A stretch of DNA of 64,000 nt from Costus lasius (GCA_027563935.2 CM050451.1:101211565-101275564); one strand, 5' to 3'. Shown: positions 46,224-59,298, counted from the first letter of the stretch. Translations and numbers: made by a program. The notes: generated from the sequence alone by a model not told the origin.

Positions 46224-49200
46224 CTAAAGCTCACCAGCCAAATCATCGAACAGCTGAGGGAACTCTCTTCTCATATCTGACTCTGTCTCCCAAGTAGCTT
46301 CTTCGACTGACTGGTTTCCCCAGATAACCTTTACTAAAGGTATAGACTTGTTCCTCAGAACTTTATCCTTTCTATCCACAATCCGGAGAGGTCTTTCCTC
46401 AAAAGTCAAATCACTCTGAATCTGAAGAGGTTCCAATTCCAATACATGAGATGGATCAGGATGATATTTCCTCAAAGCAGAAACATGGAACACATTATGC
46501 ACATGATCCATAGCAGGAGGTAAAGCTAACCTGTAAGCCACTGGACCAACTATCTCAATAATGTCAAAAGGGCCTACAAACCTAGGGCTCAACTTGCCCT
46601 TTCTGCCAAACCTCATAACACCCTTAGTAGGTGACACCTTTAAGAAAACATGATCCCCTACCATAAACTCCAAGGGACGACGACGGTCATCAGCATAACT
46701 CTTCTGTCTGTCCCGAGAAATCTTCAGTTTATCCTGTATCTCTCTGACCTTATCAGTAGTCTCCTGAACTGCATCAGATCTCAAAATCATTCTGTCACCA
46801 GTTTCCTCCCAACACAAGGGAGTCCTACACCTTCTCCCATACAAAGCCTCATAAGGAGCCATCTGAATACTGGAGTGGAAACTATTATTATAAGTGAACT
46901 CTATCAAAGACAGATCCCGGTTCCACTCAGAACTCCAATCAACCACATAAGCTCTCAACAAGTCTTCTAGAGTCTGTATAGTACGCTCCGTCTGGCCATC
47001 AGACTGAGGATGGTATGCTGTACTAAAACTCAACTTAGTACCCAAACCCTCCTGTAAGCTCTTCCAAAATCTGGACAAAAACCGAGAGTCCCTATCCGAC
47101 ACAATATCAACAGGCACTCCATGCAGTCTGACTATCTCATCAATATACAATCTAGCCAGTCTCTCTAAAGAATAAGTCATCTTGATCGGAAGAAAATGGG
47201 CTGATTTAGTGAGTCTATCAACGATCACCCAAATAGCATCATGACCCAATCTGGTTCTGGGCAAACCACACACAAAATCCATACTGATGCATTCCCACTT
47301 CCACTCAGGAATAGGAAGGGGCTGCAACAAACCACCAGGCTTCTGGTGTTCAGCCTTTATGGTCTGACAGGTTAAACACCTAGAGACAAAATCAAATACT
47401 TCTTTCTTCATACCCGGCCACCAAAAACTTTTCTTGAGGTCCTGATACATCTTAGTCACACCAGGATGTAGAGAATACTTGGAGTTATGGCTGTCCTCCA
47501 ATATTTCTTTCCTCAAGCTCGGTTCCTCAGGGACACATACCCTTCCACGAAACCGAAGAATACCATCATCAGACAAGCTAAAATCCTGAACTGAACCCGC
47601 AACCAAACTATCCCTGATCTGAACTAATTTCGGATCCACTGACTGCTGATCTCTGATTTTCTGCAACAAAGCAGACTGTACTCTGAGGAAAGCCACATAA
47701 CCCGACTGAACTTTAGGAGAAACACTGATCCTGAGATCTCTGAACTCCTGCAGTAACTGCCACTCACTGACCCGCAATGCAGCTACTGAAGTAACTGGAT
47801 GTCTGCTCAGTGCATCCGCCACTACATTAGCCTTTCCAGCCTGATACTGAATAGAGAAGTCATAGTCTTTGATCAACTCCATCCATCTTCTTTGTCTCAT
47901 GTTCAACTCCTTCTGAGTAAAGATATACTTGAGACTCTGGTGATCAGTGAACTGATCAAACTCTTGACCCAACAAATAGTGACGCCATATCTTCAGAGCA
48001 AAGACTACGGCCGCCAACTCTAAGTCATGAGTAGGGTAGTTCAACTCATACTCCTTCAGTTGTCTCGAAGCATAGGCTACTACAGAACCCTTCTGCATCA
48101 AGACACAACCCAACCCTTTGCCTGAAGCATCCGTATAGACAGTAAACCTTTCCCCATCACTAGGAATAATGAGAATCGGTGCACTAGTCAACCTTCTCTT
48201 CAGCTCCTGAAAGCTCTCTTCACACTTGTCATCCCAATTAAACTTGGCCTCCTTCCTGGTCAATTTAGTTAAAGGACCCGCCAGCTTGGAGAATCCCTCA
48301 ACAAATCTCCGGTAGTAACCTGCTAATCCCAGGAAACTTCTGATCTCAGTAGCACTAGTCGGTCTTCCCCAACCAAGGATGGCTTGCACTTTAACTGGAT
48401 CCACAGACACCCCCTGACCAGAAATCACATGCCCAAGGAAGCTGATCTTTTCTAGCCAAAACTCACACTTACTAGCCTTGGCATATAATCGGTTCTTCCT
48501 CAGGATCTCCAGCACTCTGCGCAAGTCACTGACATGATCCGAAGTAGTCCGAGAGTACACCAAGATATCATCTATGAAAACCATCACACAAGAATCGAGC
48601 AATTCATGAAATACCCTGTTCATCAAATCCATGAAGACAGCAGGTGCATTCGTCAGTCCAAAAGGCATAACAAGAAATTCAAAATGCCCATACCTGGTCT
48701 TGAAAGCAGTCTTAAATATATCCTCATCCTTGACCCTAAGCTGGTAATACCCTGATCTCAGGTCAATCTTAGAGAACACTGTCGCTCCCTGTAATTGATC
48801 AAATAGATCATCAATTCTGGGGAGAGGATACTTATTCTTGATAGTCACTTGGTTCAGTTGCCTGTAGTCTATACACATCCTCAGGGTTCCATCTTTCTTC
48901 TTTACAAAGAGCACTGGCGCTCCCCAGGGAGAAGCACTAGGCCGAATGTAACCTTTCTCCAGCAATTCCTCCAGTTGTTTCTTAAGCTCGGCCAACTCTG
49001 AAGTAGCCATGCGGTATGGAGCTCTGGAGATAGGTGCCGTACCTGGCGCCAACTCAATGCCAAACTCTACCTCTCGAATTGGTGGCAAGCCTGAAAATTC
49101 CTCAGAGAACACATTAGGAAACTCTTGCACCACCGCCATCTGAGTCAAATCAGAAGTAGAATCATCCTGCACCTTAACATGAGCAAGATAACCCTTGCAC

Positions 49201-50810
49201 CCACTAGCAAGTAACTTCCTGGCCTGCAGGAAAGATATCACATGCGGTCCTTGGTCTGACACTAGACCTCTCACAAAAAGCCGATTCCCATCTAGCAGAT
49301 TCAAGGTGATTATTTTCTCAAAGCAATCCACAGTGGCATGATGTGAGGATAACCAATCCATACCTAGGATGACATCATAGTCTTGCATGTCTAAGAGGAT
49401 TAGATCTACAAGAAACTCATAACCCTCTACATGCACTACACAATCAGCACAAACAGTGTCTGTAGATAATGATTTTCCTAAGGGAGTACTTACAGACACA
49501 ACATAATTCAGCACCTTAGGTAACACAGGTAAACATGCAGCAAATTTAACAGATACAAAAGATAAATTTGCACCAGCTAACTGATCAAATACAAATAAGG
49601 TACCTTCCACGACGGATCGGGAAGCTCGTGTATCCTTCTCAGCCACAGCATAAACTCGGGTCTGAACTGTAGGCTTATCTGTGCCTCTATGCTGCATCTC
49701 CGGCTCTTTGCAGTCCTTGACCATGTGTCCAGGCTTCTTACACCTGAAACATACACCATTCTTCTTATAACAGTCTTTCATTAGATGTCCCTTGAGCCCA
49801 CAATAATTACAATTCCGGTCCTCTGTGATACTGTTCTTTACATCCCTGGCATCCCTGAACTGCTGCGGTGCATCCCTGGACTGCTGCGGTGCCTTGTAAG
49901 AGTAAGGCTTATACCTGCTCTTCTTGTAGTCCTTATGTTTAGGGTACTTCTTACCCTTGCCGCCATTACCATACTGAGGAGCCGCCGCCTCAGCTGCAGG
50001 AACCACCGTCACGGCCACATTAGAACTCCTCTCTGATATATACCTCTCAATAGTGCGTGCTCGCCCAACAGTCTCAACATACGTCTCCAAGTGCTGAGCA
50101 CCAACCTGCTCCCTAATGTCCCATCTGAGACCTCTGAGAAACTTGGTAGCCCTCCTCTTTTCAGTGTTTATCAGGTGAGGAGCATACTTTCCCAATTTAG
50201 TGAACTGCAACTCATACTGGTCCACAGTCATATCACCCTGCTCCAGGTGAATAAATTCCACCTCTCGGTCCTCCACCAAGCTATCAGGGAAATACTTCTC
50301 GTTGAATTGAGACAAGAAGTAGGGCCAATCTACTGTTTCATGTCTTTCTGCAGCTAACCTCACCACGCCCTTCCACCACTCATCTGCGTCACCACGCATC
50401 ATGTAGGTGGCCAGACACAGCTTGTCCTCATCTGAGCAGCGCATGACTTGAAAAATCTTTTCCAAACATAACTGCCAGTTCTCTGCATTACTTGATTCTG
50501 AGCCCCCATAAAAAGAGCTAGGACCCAGTTTCTGGAATTCACTCACAAGTGAGGCATAGCGCATGTGAGTGTCCTCCTGAGAGTCAGTCCCCACTCCTCG
50601 AGTAGTAGTCTGAGATATCTCCTGAGTCAATTGCTGCAAGAGCTGCTATTGAGCTTCTTGATGTTGAGTCTGTTGCTGCTGCAGCATCTGAGCTTGCCTC
50701 TCTATCATGGCACCCTGTTGCTGTACCATGCCTGTCAGAGCCTCAATAGCCCTTGAGAAATTCGGGGGCTGCTCATCCTCGCCGCTAGCATTTCCTCTAG
50801 TTCGCACCAT
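46224..50810 (-). CDS. Element F Gag-Pol polyprotein with one amber codon
   Basis: Starts MVRTRGN at 50810; a TAG at 50648-50646 (codon 55) replaces a probable CAG in a Gln-rich stretch. After it the frame is open to 46224. Order: Gag capsid ([24 protein letters not shown]), basic linker, two CX2CX4HX4C knuckles (about 49770-49812 and 49711-49752), then a protease region ending in [15 protein letters not shown] follows with FIDD at 48567-48578, then RNase H ([16 protein letters not shown]). Integrase has the HH-CC finger (CLTC) and D, D, E catalytic blocks ([22 protein letters not shown]). GPF-type and chromodomain-like ends ([16 protein letters not shown]) follow, which place it in the chromoviruses, best match Tekay/Del. 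The protease lacks the expected D-S/T-G-A motif near 49573-49590. Confidence 0.9.
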
Positions 50811-50921
50811 CTTAAGTTCCTTCACACACATACCACAGTAAGGAAATCAAACATAAACCTATCAGGTGTCTAGCAATACACAAACATGTTTTCCCCCGAA
50901 CTAAGTTTTAGCTAGCCAACT
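50811..50921 (-). other. Short untranslated leader of element F
   Basis: About 110 bases between primer site and MVRTRGN; nothing else seen. Confidence 0.6.
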
Positions 50922-50933
50922 CCTCTGATACCA
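50922..50933 (-). promoter_or_regulatory. Primer-binding site of element F
   Basis: Minus strand TGGTATCAGAGG, three bases inside the LTR; initiator methionine tRNA type. Confidence 0.85.
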
Positions 50934-50936
50934 TTC

Positions 50937-53817
50937 TGTCACATCCCGTTATCTTAACCCCAATCAAGGATCACAAATCACAGAGAAACAGGATGTTATC
51001 ATACAAGATCGATGCACATGCTAGGTAAAACCAAGTTCAAGAAAACCCGATCTGAAAATTTTCAAGAATCCATACATAAAACACACGAATACACAAATTT
51101 CATAAATGTACCTGCCACCACGCAATCCTTGCACTAGACATATGCAAGGCAACAGTTATATCAAATCCGTATAAAATCCATAAAATCCATAATCACATAA
51201 AGGTACCTGCCACCAGGCAATACTCGCACTAGACATATGCAAGTTCACATTTATATCAAATCCGATTACACAAATATAAATCGACTACAAATTCAAAACA
51301 AAAACCACAATGTCGATTCTATAATTTTATAACCAATATCAATGTTACCAAACACCGAAACCAGGTTAAAGCCCGCGGTGACACAAAAATCAGAATATCA
51401 AACTGCCATAACCGGCAACACAAGTTCACATAGTTTGGCCACAACTGGCAACACAAGTTCATATAATTCGGCCACAACCGGCCCCAATAATTAAGCACAA
51501 AAGTCTTATTCATTCAACTGGCATATCACGATATTCATATAAAATGCTAACTGGAAATGCGCCCCTGCTCTACACCTGAAAAAATGAGGGGTGAGCTACA
51601 CAGCCCAGTGAGTGGATAGTCTCAAACGACCATCCATAACATACACACAAAAATACATGCAGATTATTTTAAAACATTTAACAGAATATCAGGTCAATAT
51701 ATAACACAATTAAAGAACAGAATTCATATAAAACAGTCAGATGTACACTGCTAAGACATCACACAAATATCACTACAGAGTAACCAAGGTTCTAGAGTTA
51801 TACTCTAAACCAACTAAACACACCAACCACTTAATTAACCTAGTTGTCCAGCATATTCAGTAGTGACCATTATGGTCTAACCCGGCTTTGGCCTAAGCAC
51901 TGGGAGAAGCCTGCAAATCACATGCAACATATAGATGGACGGTGTGTAGATTCAAGAGGTGGCCCCCGCCAGGTCACGACGTGGCACTTTGCTCTGCGAT
52001 CACCCCATAACACAAAAATCTAAGCGTTCTAAGAGTGACGACATTAAGAGGTGGCCCCTGTCCGACCAAGACATGGCACTTTGCGTCTTATATCACTCGT
52101 TCTCCCAAAGGGTTCCTACTGGACAACAATAGACACATCTTATATCTTATTTCACAATGGTGGACTCCTAAGTGTCAACTAGACTCTAGGATAGTCATCA
52201 CAATAATCACAACAGGCAGGCTGAACAACAACCCCCTCTTTTATCACAATAATCACATCAGGCAGGCTGAACAACAACCCCCTCACATATCACAATACAG
52301 GGCTGAAATTCAAACCCTTAACATATCACATATAGACTATCCCCTTGAGTACACAGTTACACTTAGCCTCAGTCCTAACCATTCCATGATCACAACACAT
52401 AATATTTGAAATCACATAACCACATACTATTCAAAAATCACATAACCACATAATATTCAAAAATCACATAATCACATAATATTCAAAAATCACATAATGT
52501 AGTATAGTCCTTAGGTTTCATGCTGATCAGTTCAGTATAATCATGCTAAGTTATCACCCAAAGTTATCAATCAATATTTCATGTCATTACTTTCTGCATA
52601 CACCATTCAATTAAAAATACATAATAATACAGAAAATTCACTAAATTTCGTTCACAATTAACATACATGCAGAATATCACATATTCATAGTTTTCTACTA
52701 GTTCTGATAACAAAAGATAGAAATGCCCCTAGTTCAAAGTTTAAGTCATACACGAAAAGTTATCCAAAAATTTCGTAAAAATATTCATTACGTCCCTCAT
52801 GACCCCTAGATTCGTAATTTCAAGTTTTCCCCAATTTTAACTAGGAAATTTACCGAATTACCCCTAGGTCAATTTCAGTCAACAGAAACTTTTATTTCTA
52901 AAAATTCCCAAAAAAATACAGTAGAATCCTCATATACCTAATTTCATGAATATCAAGTTTTCCCCAATTTTTACCCATGCATTTGGACGTAACTTCATGA
53001 AGAAGGGTCGAAATTCTCATCCAAGCCCTAATCTTCATGCAATTGAAATTCTAATGCTACATACATGTTTAATCAAGGCCTAATTTATGATTAGGAGTCT
53101 TAAAAACGAAAAGCCCTAATTGTCATGCAAGCTAGGGTTTCGAAATTTAGGGAAAAAGCAAGAAACGTATACAATTTTGCAAGCATGTGTTCATGTCATC
53201 TTTCTAGAGATTAATCCTCTCTAAATCATGCAAAACCTTCCATATGCGTGAACTAGGTGAAGAGAAAATCCACTCACCTTGATTTCGGTTCTTCCAAACC
53301 AACACCCTCACGCCACTCACGCCACACACTTCGCCGGAACCACCCAAGAGCCGCCGGAAAATCGCCTCCACCACCTCTTGCCGCCGGCCACAAGAAGAAG
53401 AGAAGGAGAAGAAGAAGCAAGCCGCCACCCTTCACCCTAACGAAACTCGTGAACAACGAGCAAAGAGGAAATACGAGGGTGAACCCTCTAATTTCGTTTT
53501 CCTATCTCCAAAGAATCCAAACCCATTAGCAAACATAAGTGGAAGATCCAATAACCCTTTAGTATAAGTTAATTTCCACTTTCCCCTTATCAAGGGCTCT
53601 TACCCTTTTCTAACAAGAAGACACCCCTAGCCTAGTGGCGTGTAGCACACATTCTATGCCTTAAGTCTCAGGTTCGAATCCTCTCCGCGACACATATTTT
53701 TACATTGCAGGAAAATACACCAAACAAGACATTTTCTCAATGAAAAACTTCCACAAACATGCTATAAACGAAATTTTAGTTTTTTTCTTACCTGTTAATA
53801 AATTTCCGGATCTTACA
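50937..53817 (-). repeat. 5' LTR of element F (2,881 bp)
   Basis: Same ends as the 3' copy. On the element's sense strand a GC-rich block (53460-53278) ends CAAG followed by GTGAGT at 53277, a consensus 5' splice site. The tRNA-like segment is at 53620-53700. Confidence 0.92.
53620..53700 (+). other. tRNA-like Pol III promoter segment inside F LTR
   Basis: On the strand opposite the element. A-box match TAGCCTAGTGG at 53628-53638 and B-box match GGTTCGAATCC at 53671-53681, 32 bases apart, followed by TTTTT at about 53696. A cloverleaf is not convincing. Likely a tRNA-derived or SINE-head sequence captured in the LTR. Confidence 0.45.
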
Positions 53818-55095
53818 CTTATAAACAAGCAAGTGGTATATTCCCTCTGACTTGAGATCACTTGTGTTTCTAAGTGATGATTGGCATTGTCTTGAGGTAG
53901 TTCAATATCATTTGAAATATAATGGTTAAGGATTATCTTGGATAATGAGCATGAGTCATGTTAGGACACTAGTGATAGACATAGGATTGCCTCTCCTAGT
54001 TGGAGTGTGATGTTCATAAGGGGCCCCCTGGATGAGATGGTTGAGAAAGTGTATGGCCATACCCAGATGACTATGTTCATCTGATCTAACCATTCTCATC
54101 ATGTTGGAATTACAGGCTTGACACGCTTGTCCAATGAGAACGTCCAGTGGCAAAGGGATCATGTATACCGAGTGAATTGGATTCACACTTGTGCTATGGT
54201 TTGGGTGTAGTCTTGGAAGACTCTTTCCTTCATATTGGGAGACAGTGATGTGTTGCTAGATACCCCTCTCTGATCGTGATAACATAAGTTATCATTACCG
54301 ACATTGAAGGAAACCCTTAGGGTCGCACAATTTGATGATATGGCTTACTTATGTCAGATCGTGTGGACTGAATTGTTCTAGTTCAGTTTAAAGTAATTTA
54401 AACTCTGATTGAAAGTGAGATCTGGTCTGATCATGTTTGATTGATTAGGGCTTGAGATCGGTAAGCTTCGATCGAGAGAATTGATGCTTGATCGTAGAGA
54501 TCAAGAGGGTCAAGAGATGTGTGGTTAGATCTTGAGCCATTTGGTTCAAAGAGATCAAGACCATGGCTGGTTCAGTTTGGTCTTTGAACCAAATAGAATT
54601 GAACCGGTTCACTTGGTGAACGCATGGTTCAATTGAGAGAGGAGTTATCGATGGCTTCAAGTGGAGTTAAACATGGAGTTATGGACTTACTATTTTTGGA
54701 AGACGTTTTCTTTGAGGAAACGCCCCCACGTTCGAACGCCTATCTCTCTCTCGCCTCTTCTCCTCTCGGGTAGATCATCTTCACGAGAAGAGGAATTTCG
54801 GCCAGCCAAAGAAGAAGTATCATCTCCTCCTACACGATCAAGGACACCTTGGATCTTTGCTAGCACAAGGAGTACAAGGAAGAAGCCATCAACTTCTTGT
54901 GTGTGACTCCTTTGGAGAAGAGCCGCTCGCCCTTTCTTCTTCCAAGTCGCCGCTCAAAAACAATGGCAATGGTAACGCATCATTATCCTTTCATGGTTGA
55001 TTATATGTACATGCCATGCGATCTTCATGAAACCTAGTTTTTCGCCTATGCAAAAACCCCTAGAAGCGCATGTGACCTAGGTTTCGCCCCTTTCA
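53818..55095 (+). repeat. 3' LTR of element E, right part
   Basis: Resumes with the duplicated CTTAT and runs to CGCCCCTTTCA, followed by GTTCA. Hairpin at 54278-54293 (loop ATAA), TGAACCGGTTCA at 54600-54611, CTATTTTTGG at 54690-54699, ATGGCAATG-GTAAC at 54963. Without the duplication the two parts total 1,639 bp, exactly the 5' LTR length. Confidence 0.92.
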
Positions 55096-55139
55096 GTTCA
55101 GAGAGGATGAAGAAGAAGAGGAGCCAGTCATGGCTACTT

Positions 55140-56830
55140 TGTTGGGGTATGCCCTTAAGGCCAATGTTTGAGGCCTTGGGATTGTATCAGTATCATGTAT
55201 AGACTTTTATGTTTATAAAGGCAATGGTTGTTATTCAGCTTGTTACATTATCTGCAGCAATAAGTGTACTTCTGAATAATGTCTCAATGCTGTTCAGCTA
55301 GGCTGACATGCAGTTAAGTCCTTAGTCGAGATATCTTGGTGAACATGAGACAGCCTTGATATGATTGAGACTAATATGTGTTCTAATCTTATAGGATGCT
55401 TATAGCATGGAATAAGATGTAGACTCATAGGTACATTGGATGTACTGGACAGACCCTACTAGGATATTCAATTGCTTGTCACAATGTGAATAATCTTTGA
55501 TTGTAACAAGTGGCACATTTCCTCTGACTTGAGATCACTTGTGTTTCTAAATGATGATTGTCATTGTTTTGAGGTAGTTCAATATCATTTGAAACATAAT
55601 GGTTATAGACTATCTTGGATGGTGAGCTTGAGTCATGTTAGGGCACTAGTGATAGATATAGGATTGCCGTCTCCTTGATTGGAGTGTGATGTTCTATAGG
55701 GGCCCCCTGGATGAGATGATTGAGAAAGTGTATGGCCATACCCAGGTGACTGTGTTCATCTGATCTAATCATGCTCATCATATTGGAGCTATAAGCTTGA
55801 CACGCTTGTCCAATAAGAACATCCAGTGGCAAAGGAAACTTGTTTGCCTAGTGAATTGGATTCACACTTGTGCTGTGGTTTGGGTGTAGTCTTGGAAGAC
55901 TTTTTTCTTTATATCGGGAGACAGTGATGTGTTGCTAGATACCCCTCACTGATCGTGATGACGTAAGTTATCGTTACCGACATTTAAAGGAAACCCTCAG
56001 GGTCGCACAATTTGATGATATGGCTTACTTAAGTCAGATCGTATGGACTGAATTGTTCAGGTTCAGTTTAAAGGGATTTAATCTCTAATTGTAAGTGAGA
56101 TCTGGTCTGATCATGTTTGATTGATTAGGGCTTGAGATCGGTAAGCTTCGATTGAGAGAATGGATGCTAGATCGGTGAGATCAGGAGCATCAAGAGATGA
56201 ACGGTCAGATCTTAAGCCTTAGGGGTTTATTGTAATCTGGACTAGTTGCTTGGTTTATTTGGTTTTGAACCAAATTGATTTGAACCAGCTCATTGGATGA
56301 GCGCATGGTTCAAGTGAAGAGGCATTGGCGATTGGGGTGAAACATGGTCGCATGAACGTTTGGACTTTGCTATTTTTAGATAGCATGTTCTCAAACGTGA
56401 CCACATCTCACATTCACGCCAAGAGAGTTCTTCTCTCATCTCTCACCCTCTCGACGCCACAAGAGACTTTCGACGCTTGCACACTTGCGTGTGAAGAAGT
56501 TGACGAGAAGAGGAGGAATCGCCAAGCTGAAGTTTTTCTCATCCCTTCCATTCGACAAGGACACCTTGGATCCTTGCTAGCACAAGGAACGCCAAAGGGA
56601 GTAGGCGACATCAATTGTGTGCGCATCCTCTAGAGGAGACCCCTGTCGATCTCTGCTTCCCAGACACCACTCAATCGATGGCCATGGTATGATCCATTCT
56701 TGTTTTATACAAGTTATTGTGAGTTAATCATATGACATGTGTTCGATTCTTTTGAAACCCTAAATTCCGCTATGAAATTTATTTGCGCCACTCATAAGGG
56801 TTTCGCCCCCTTAGATTTAGGGGACTTTCA
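55140..56830 (+). repeat. Solo LTR H of family 1 (1,691 bp)
   Basis: TGTTGGGGTATGCCC...GGGGACTTTCA with TACTT at 55135-55139 and 56831-56835. It splits the acidic linker of G. Hairpin 55957-55972 (GATGAC-GTAA-GTTATC, one G-U pair), a MADS-type site CTATTTTTAG at 56370-56379, and ATGGCCATG followed by GTATG near 56678. Confidence 0.92.
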
Positions 56831-56835
56831 TACTT

Positions 56836-58245
56836 TACCCCTATTCTAATCAACTAATCCACGAGATAAGATCATTGATGATGTAAAGAAACATATTGAG
56901 AAAAGAGATAAAGATACTGATGTCTTCATTGCATTGGTAACTGGAACAATGAATAGAGCACAGGAAACACGGCGTGAACAACCACAACAACAAACTAGCA
57001 CTCCGGTGGTATCATCACTACCTATTCAGCCGGATGCTGCTACTATTCCTTTAACTAGAGAAGAGGTGCAAGAGCTGGTGGCTAACTAGGTAAAGCACAT
57101 GTAAACAAATGGAAAGACATCATACAGAAAGAGGGGAAGCCTTATCCCCCATAATTTGATAATGTACCCTACCCTAGAGGGTACTTGGTTCAGAACTTTA
57201 AGATGTTTAATGGTGTTGGAAATCCAGACCAACACATTGCTCACTTTGTAGCAACATGCGGAAATACAGGAAGTAATCATGCGTTATTGTTACGACAATT
57301 TCCTCAAAGCCTCTCAGGAGTAGCCTTTGAATGATATTACTCTTTGGAAAATGAAAGTATCGGTACCTGGGCCGACAAGGAAGAGGCCTTCCGTATGAAG
57401 TTTGCTTCAGTCAGCGATAAGATCACAATCGTTGATTTAGCCAACATAAGAAGGAAAAAGGACGAGACGGTCCTATATTATATTACGAGATGGCGTAATT
57501 GTGTATAAGTTACGAACAATCATTACAGTAGTCTCAAGCTGTTGGGCTACTCGTCGGTAATATTGACAATTGGATGGCACCATTTCTCTGTGTGAATAAT
57601 ATCTCCACCTTTCAAGAATTGATCACTCAGGTGGCCAAGCTTGAAAGGATGAACCCTCAGGTTATTTTGAATCTACAAACTTCAAGATTCAAGAAAGAAG
57701 AACTGAAGAGAAGTTATCCTAAGATCACATATACTCATGTTACTAGCAAAGGGAAGAGGACAGAAGTCCACAATACTGATGTACCCCCAAGTGACAAAAC
57801 GCCAGTTTTTGGTGAAAACTACAATCGAGGGAAGAGACAACTGAGTTTCGAAGACAAGAAAGATAAAGTTTATTCTTTTAAAAGAGAGAAGACTATGAAG
57901 ATCTTCAAGGATGCATTGAAGAATGACTTACAATTGCCAAAACCAAAGTACCGACATGAAGCTGATAAAACTGATAATCCCAACTATTGCCCTTATCATC
58001 GCGTATTAGGGCATACAATAGAAGATTGTTATGTCTTCAAGGATTGGATTGAAAGACAATACAAGTTGGGGAGAATAACTCTGTCAAAACAAGTATTGAA
58101 TGAAACTTCAACTGAACAAATGAATCTTGTGGAGTTAGAAAACTCAAACGTTCCATTAACAGATAGAGAAGGATGGAACACTGTATTCCCTAAAAAGACA
58201 TTACAACTCTTGCAGAGACTGGAACATATGCCAGGTATTGTATGA
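56836..58245 (+). pseudogene. Element G Gag (Tat/Ogre-type capsid)
   Basis: Capsid homology spans about 57140-57500: NPDQHIAHFVATCG, LLLRQFPQSLSGVAFE and EEAFRMKFASV, typical of Tat-group Gag. Several stops (for example after FE near 57330 and after the WRN block near 57500) interrupt it. From 57574 the frame is open for 223 codons (MAPFLCVNNISTFQELITQ...), with the Tat zinc-finger-like CPYHRVLGHTIEDC near 57985-58030. Degenerate but clearly gag. Upstream, 56836-57090 encodes a spacer with KKHIEKRDKDTDVFIALV. Confidence 0.75.
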
Positions 58246-59298
58246 AAGGATCCCGTCTCCCCGCAGTGCATACTTCCTGAAGCTCAGCCATCTTCAAGTA
58301 AGACATTTAGAAGCAAGAATTGGCAACTGAGAAAGAAAAAGAATAAGAAGCCTGGTTCTCTTGCTATGCCGAAGGAGAAATCTGATGTCAAAAAATACCT
58401 TGACTCGCTCAAGGAATATGAGCATGAGTCTCCTAAACTGATTAAACTACGACACTTTATTCCTCAAGATGTGTGGGATAAGCTGTTAGAAGACGAAAAG
58501 GATGAAGATGAAGACTATGAAATTGAAACTTGTAGAATGCTTTCAATTTCCCCAGAATCATCAAGACAGGCTGAGGCTCGAGATCCTCAACTCTTGCAAG
58601 AGAAACTTGAGCAGTTGGAAAAATCTAGACAATATTTGTTAGTATCTTCATAGTGTCTAGAACGGGAAGAAGATTTATTATACCAATGATGGTTAAATCG
58701 TAATCATCAACTGAAGCGAACAAGAAAAAGAATTGCTGCTATTGATGCTTAAATGCTCTTAGCTCGAGAGTCTCTCCATCCAAATCAAAGTGGGGGTATT
58801 ACCACGTTTAATGTGAATAACAAAATTATTCAACTAAGGATCACGAAAGAAGAAGATGAATTGCCAGATCCTTTCCCTCTCGATCGAGAAGAGCTTGAAA
58901 TCCTATTGCAGTACACAACAAAATTTGGTTTGGAGCTTCCTCCTCCAAGAACCGAGAAAGAGGCAAGATGTGTTGATCACTGCATTTACTACCCTTATCA
59001 TACAAGAATTTGGCACACATTGGATGAGTGTGATGAATTTAAGTGTTGGGTAATGTGACAGATAGCTATGGGTCACATAATTATTAGGAGAAATCCTCAA
59101 GCCACTCCAATTCTAGAAATTGCTGTTTGTAATATGGTCAGCTTGGGTAGCGATTCAGAAGCTGAATATTATTTACGTGCTGATTTATATGAAGAGATGA
59201 CTAATCATGTAGAAAAGCAAACCCCTGAAACTTGCTAATTAAAATTTTAGAACTGATAAAGTTCTTCCATAGCTCACGATAAGTTAACACGGAAATAT
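58246..59298 (+). pseudogene. Element G post-Gag linker region
   Basis: Two open pieces (58366-58653, acidic and Glu/Lys rich; 58753-59058 with PFPLDREELEILL and a second YPYHTRIWHTLDECDEFK finger-like motif like the one in Gag). Stops separate them. No protease D-S/T-G, RT or RNase H motif is present where pol should follow. Confidence 0.55.

Larger units (their letters stand above)
43314..53817 (-). mobile_element. Element F: nearly intact Tekay-like chromovirus
   Basis: 10,504 bp with CTTAT on both sides (43309-43313 and 53818-53822). The empty site is visible in the 5' LTR of E near 35935. Two LTRs of exactly 2,881 bp differ at about nine positions by eye (0.3%), mostly C/T. One long gag-pol frame with a single amber codon. 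The youngest insertion in the window. Confidence 0.93.
35575..55095 (+). mobile_element. Element E: complete family-1 copia, contains element F
   Basis: Flanked by GTTCA (35570-35574 and 55096-55100). About 9.0 kb without F. LTRs of 1,639 bp each (the 3' copy is split by F) differ at roughly 23 positions by eye, about 1.4%. Polyprotein carries six lesions. Older than F, younger than G, as the nesting requires. Confidence 0.92.
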
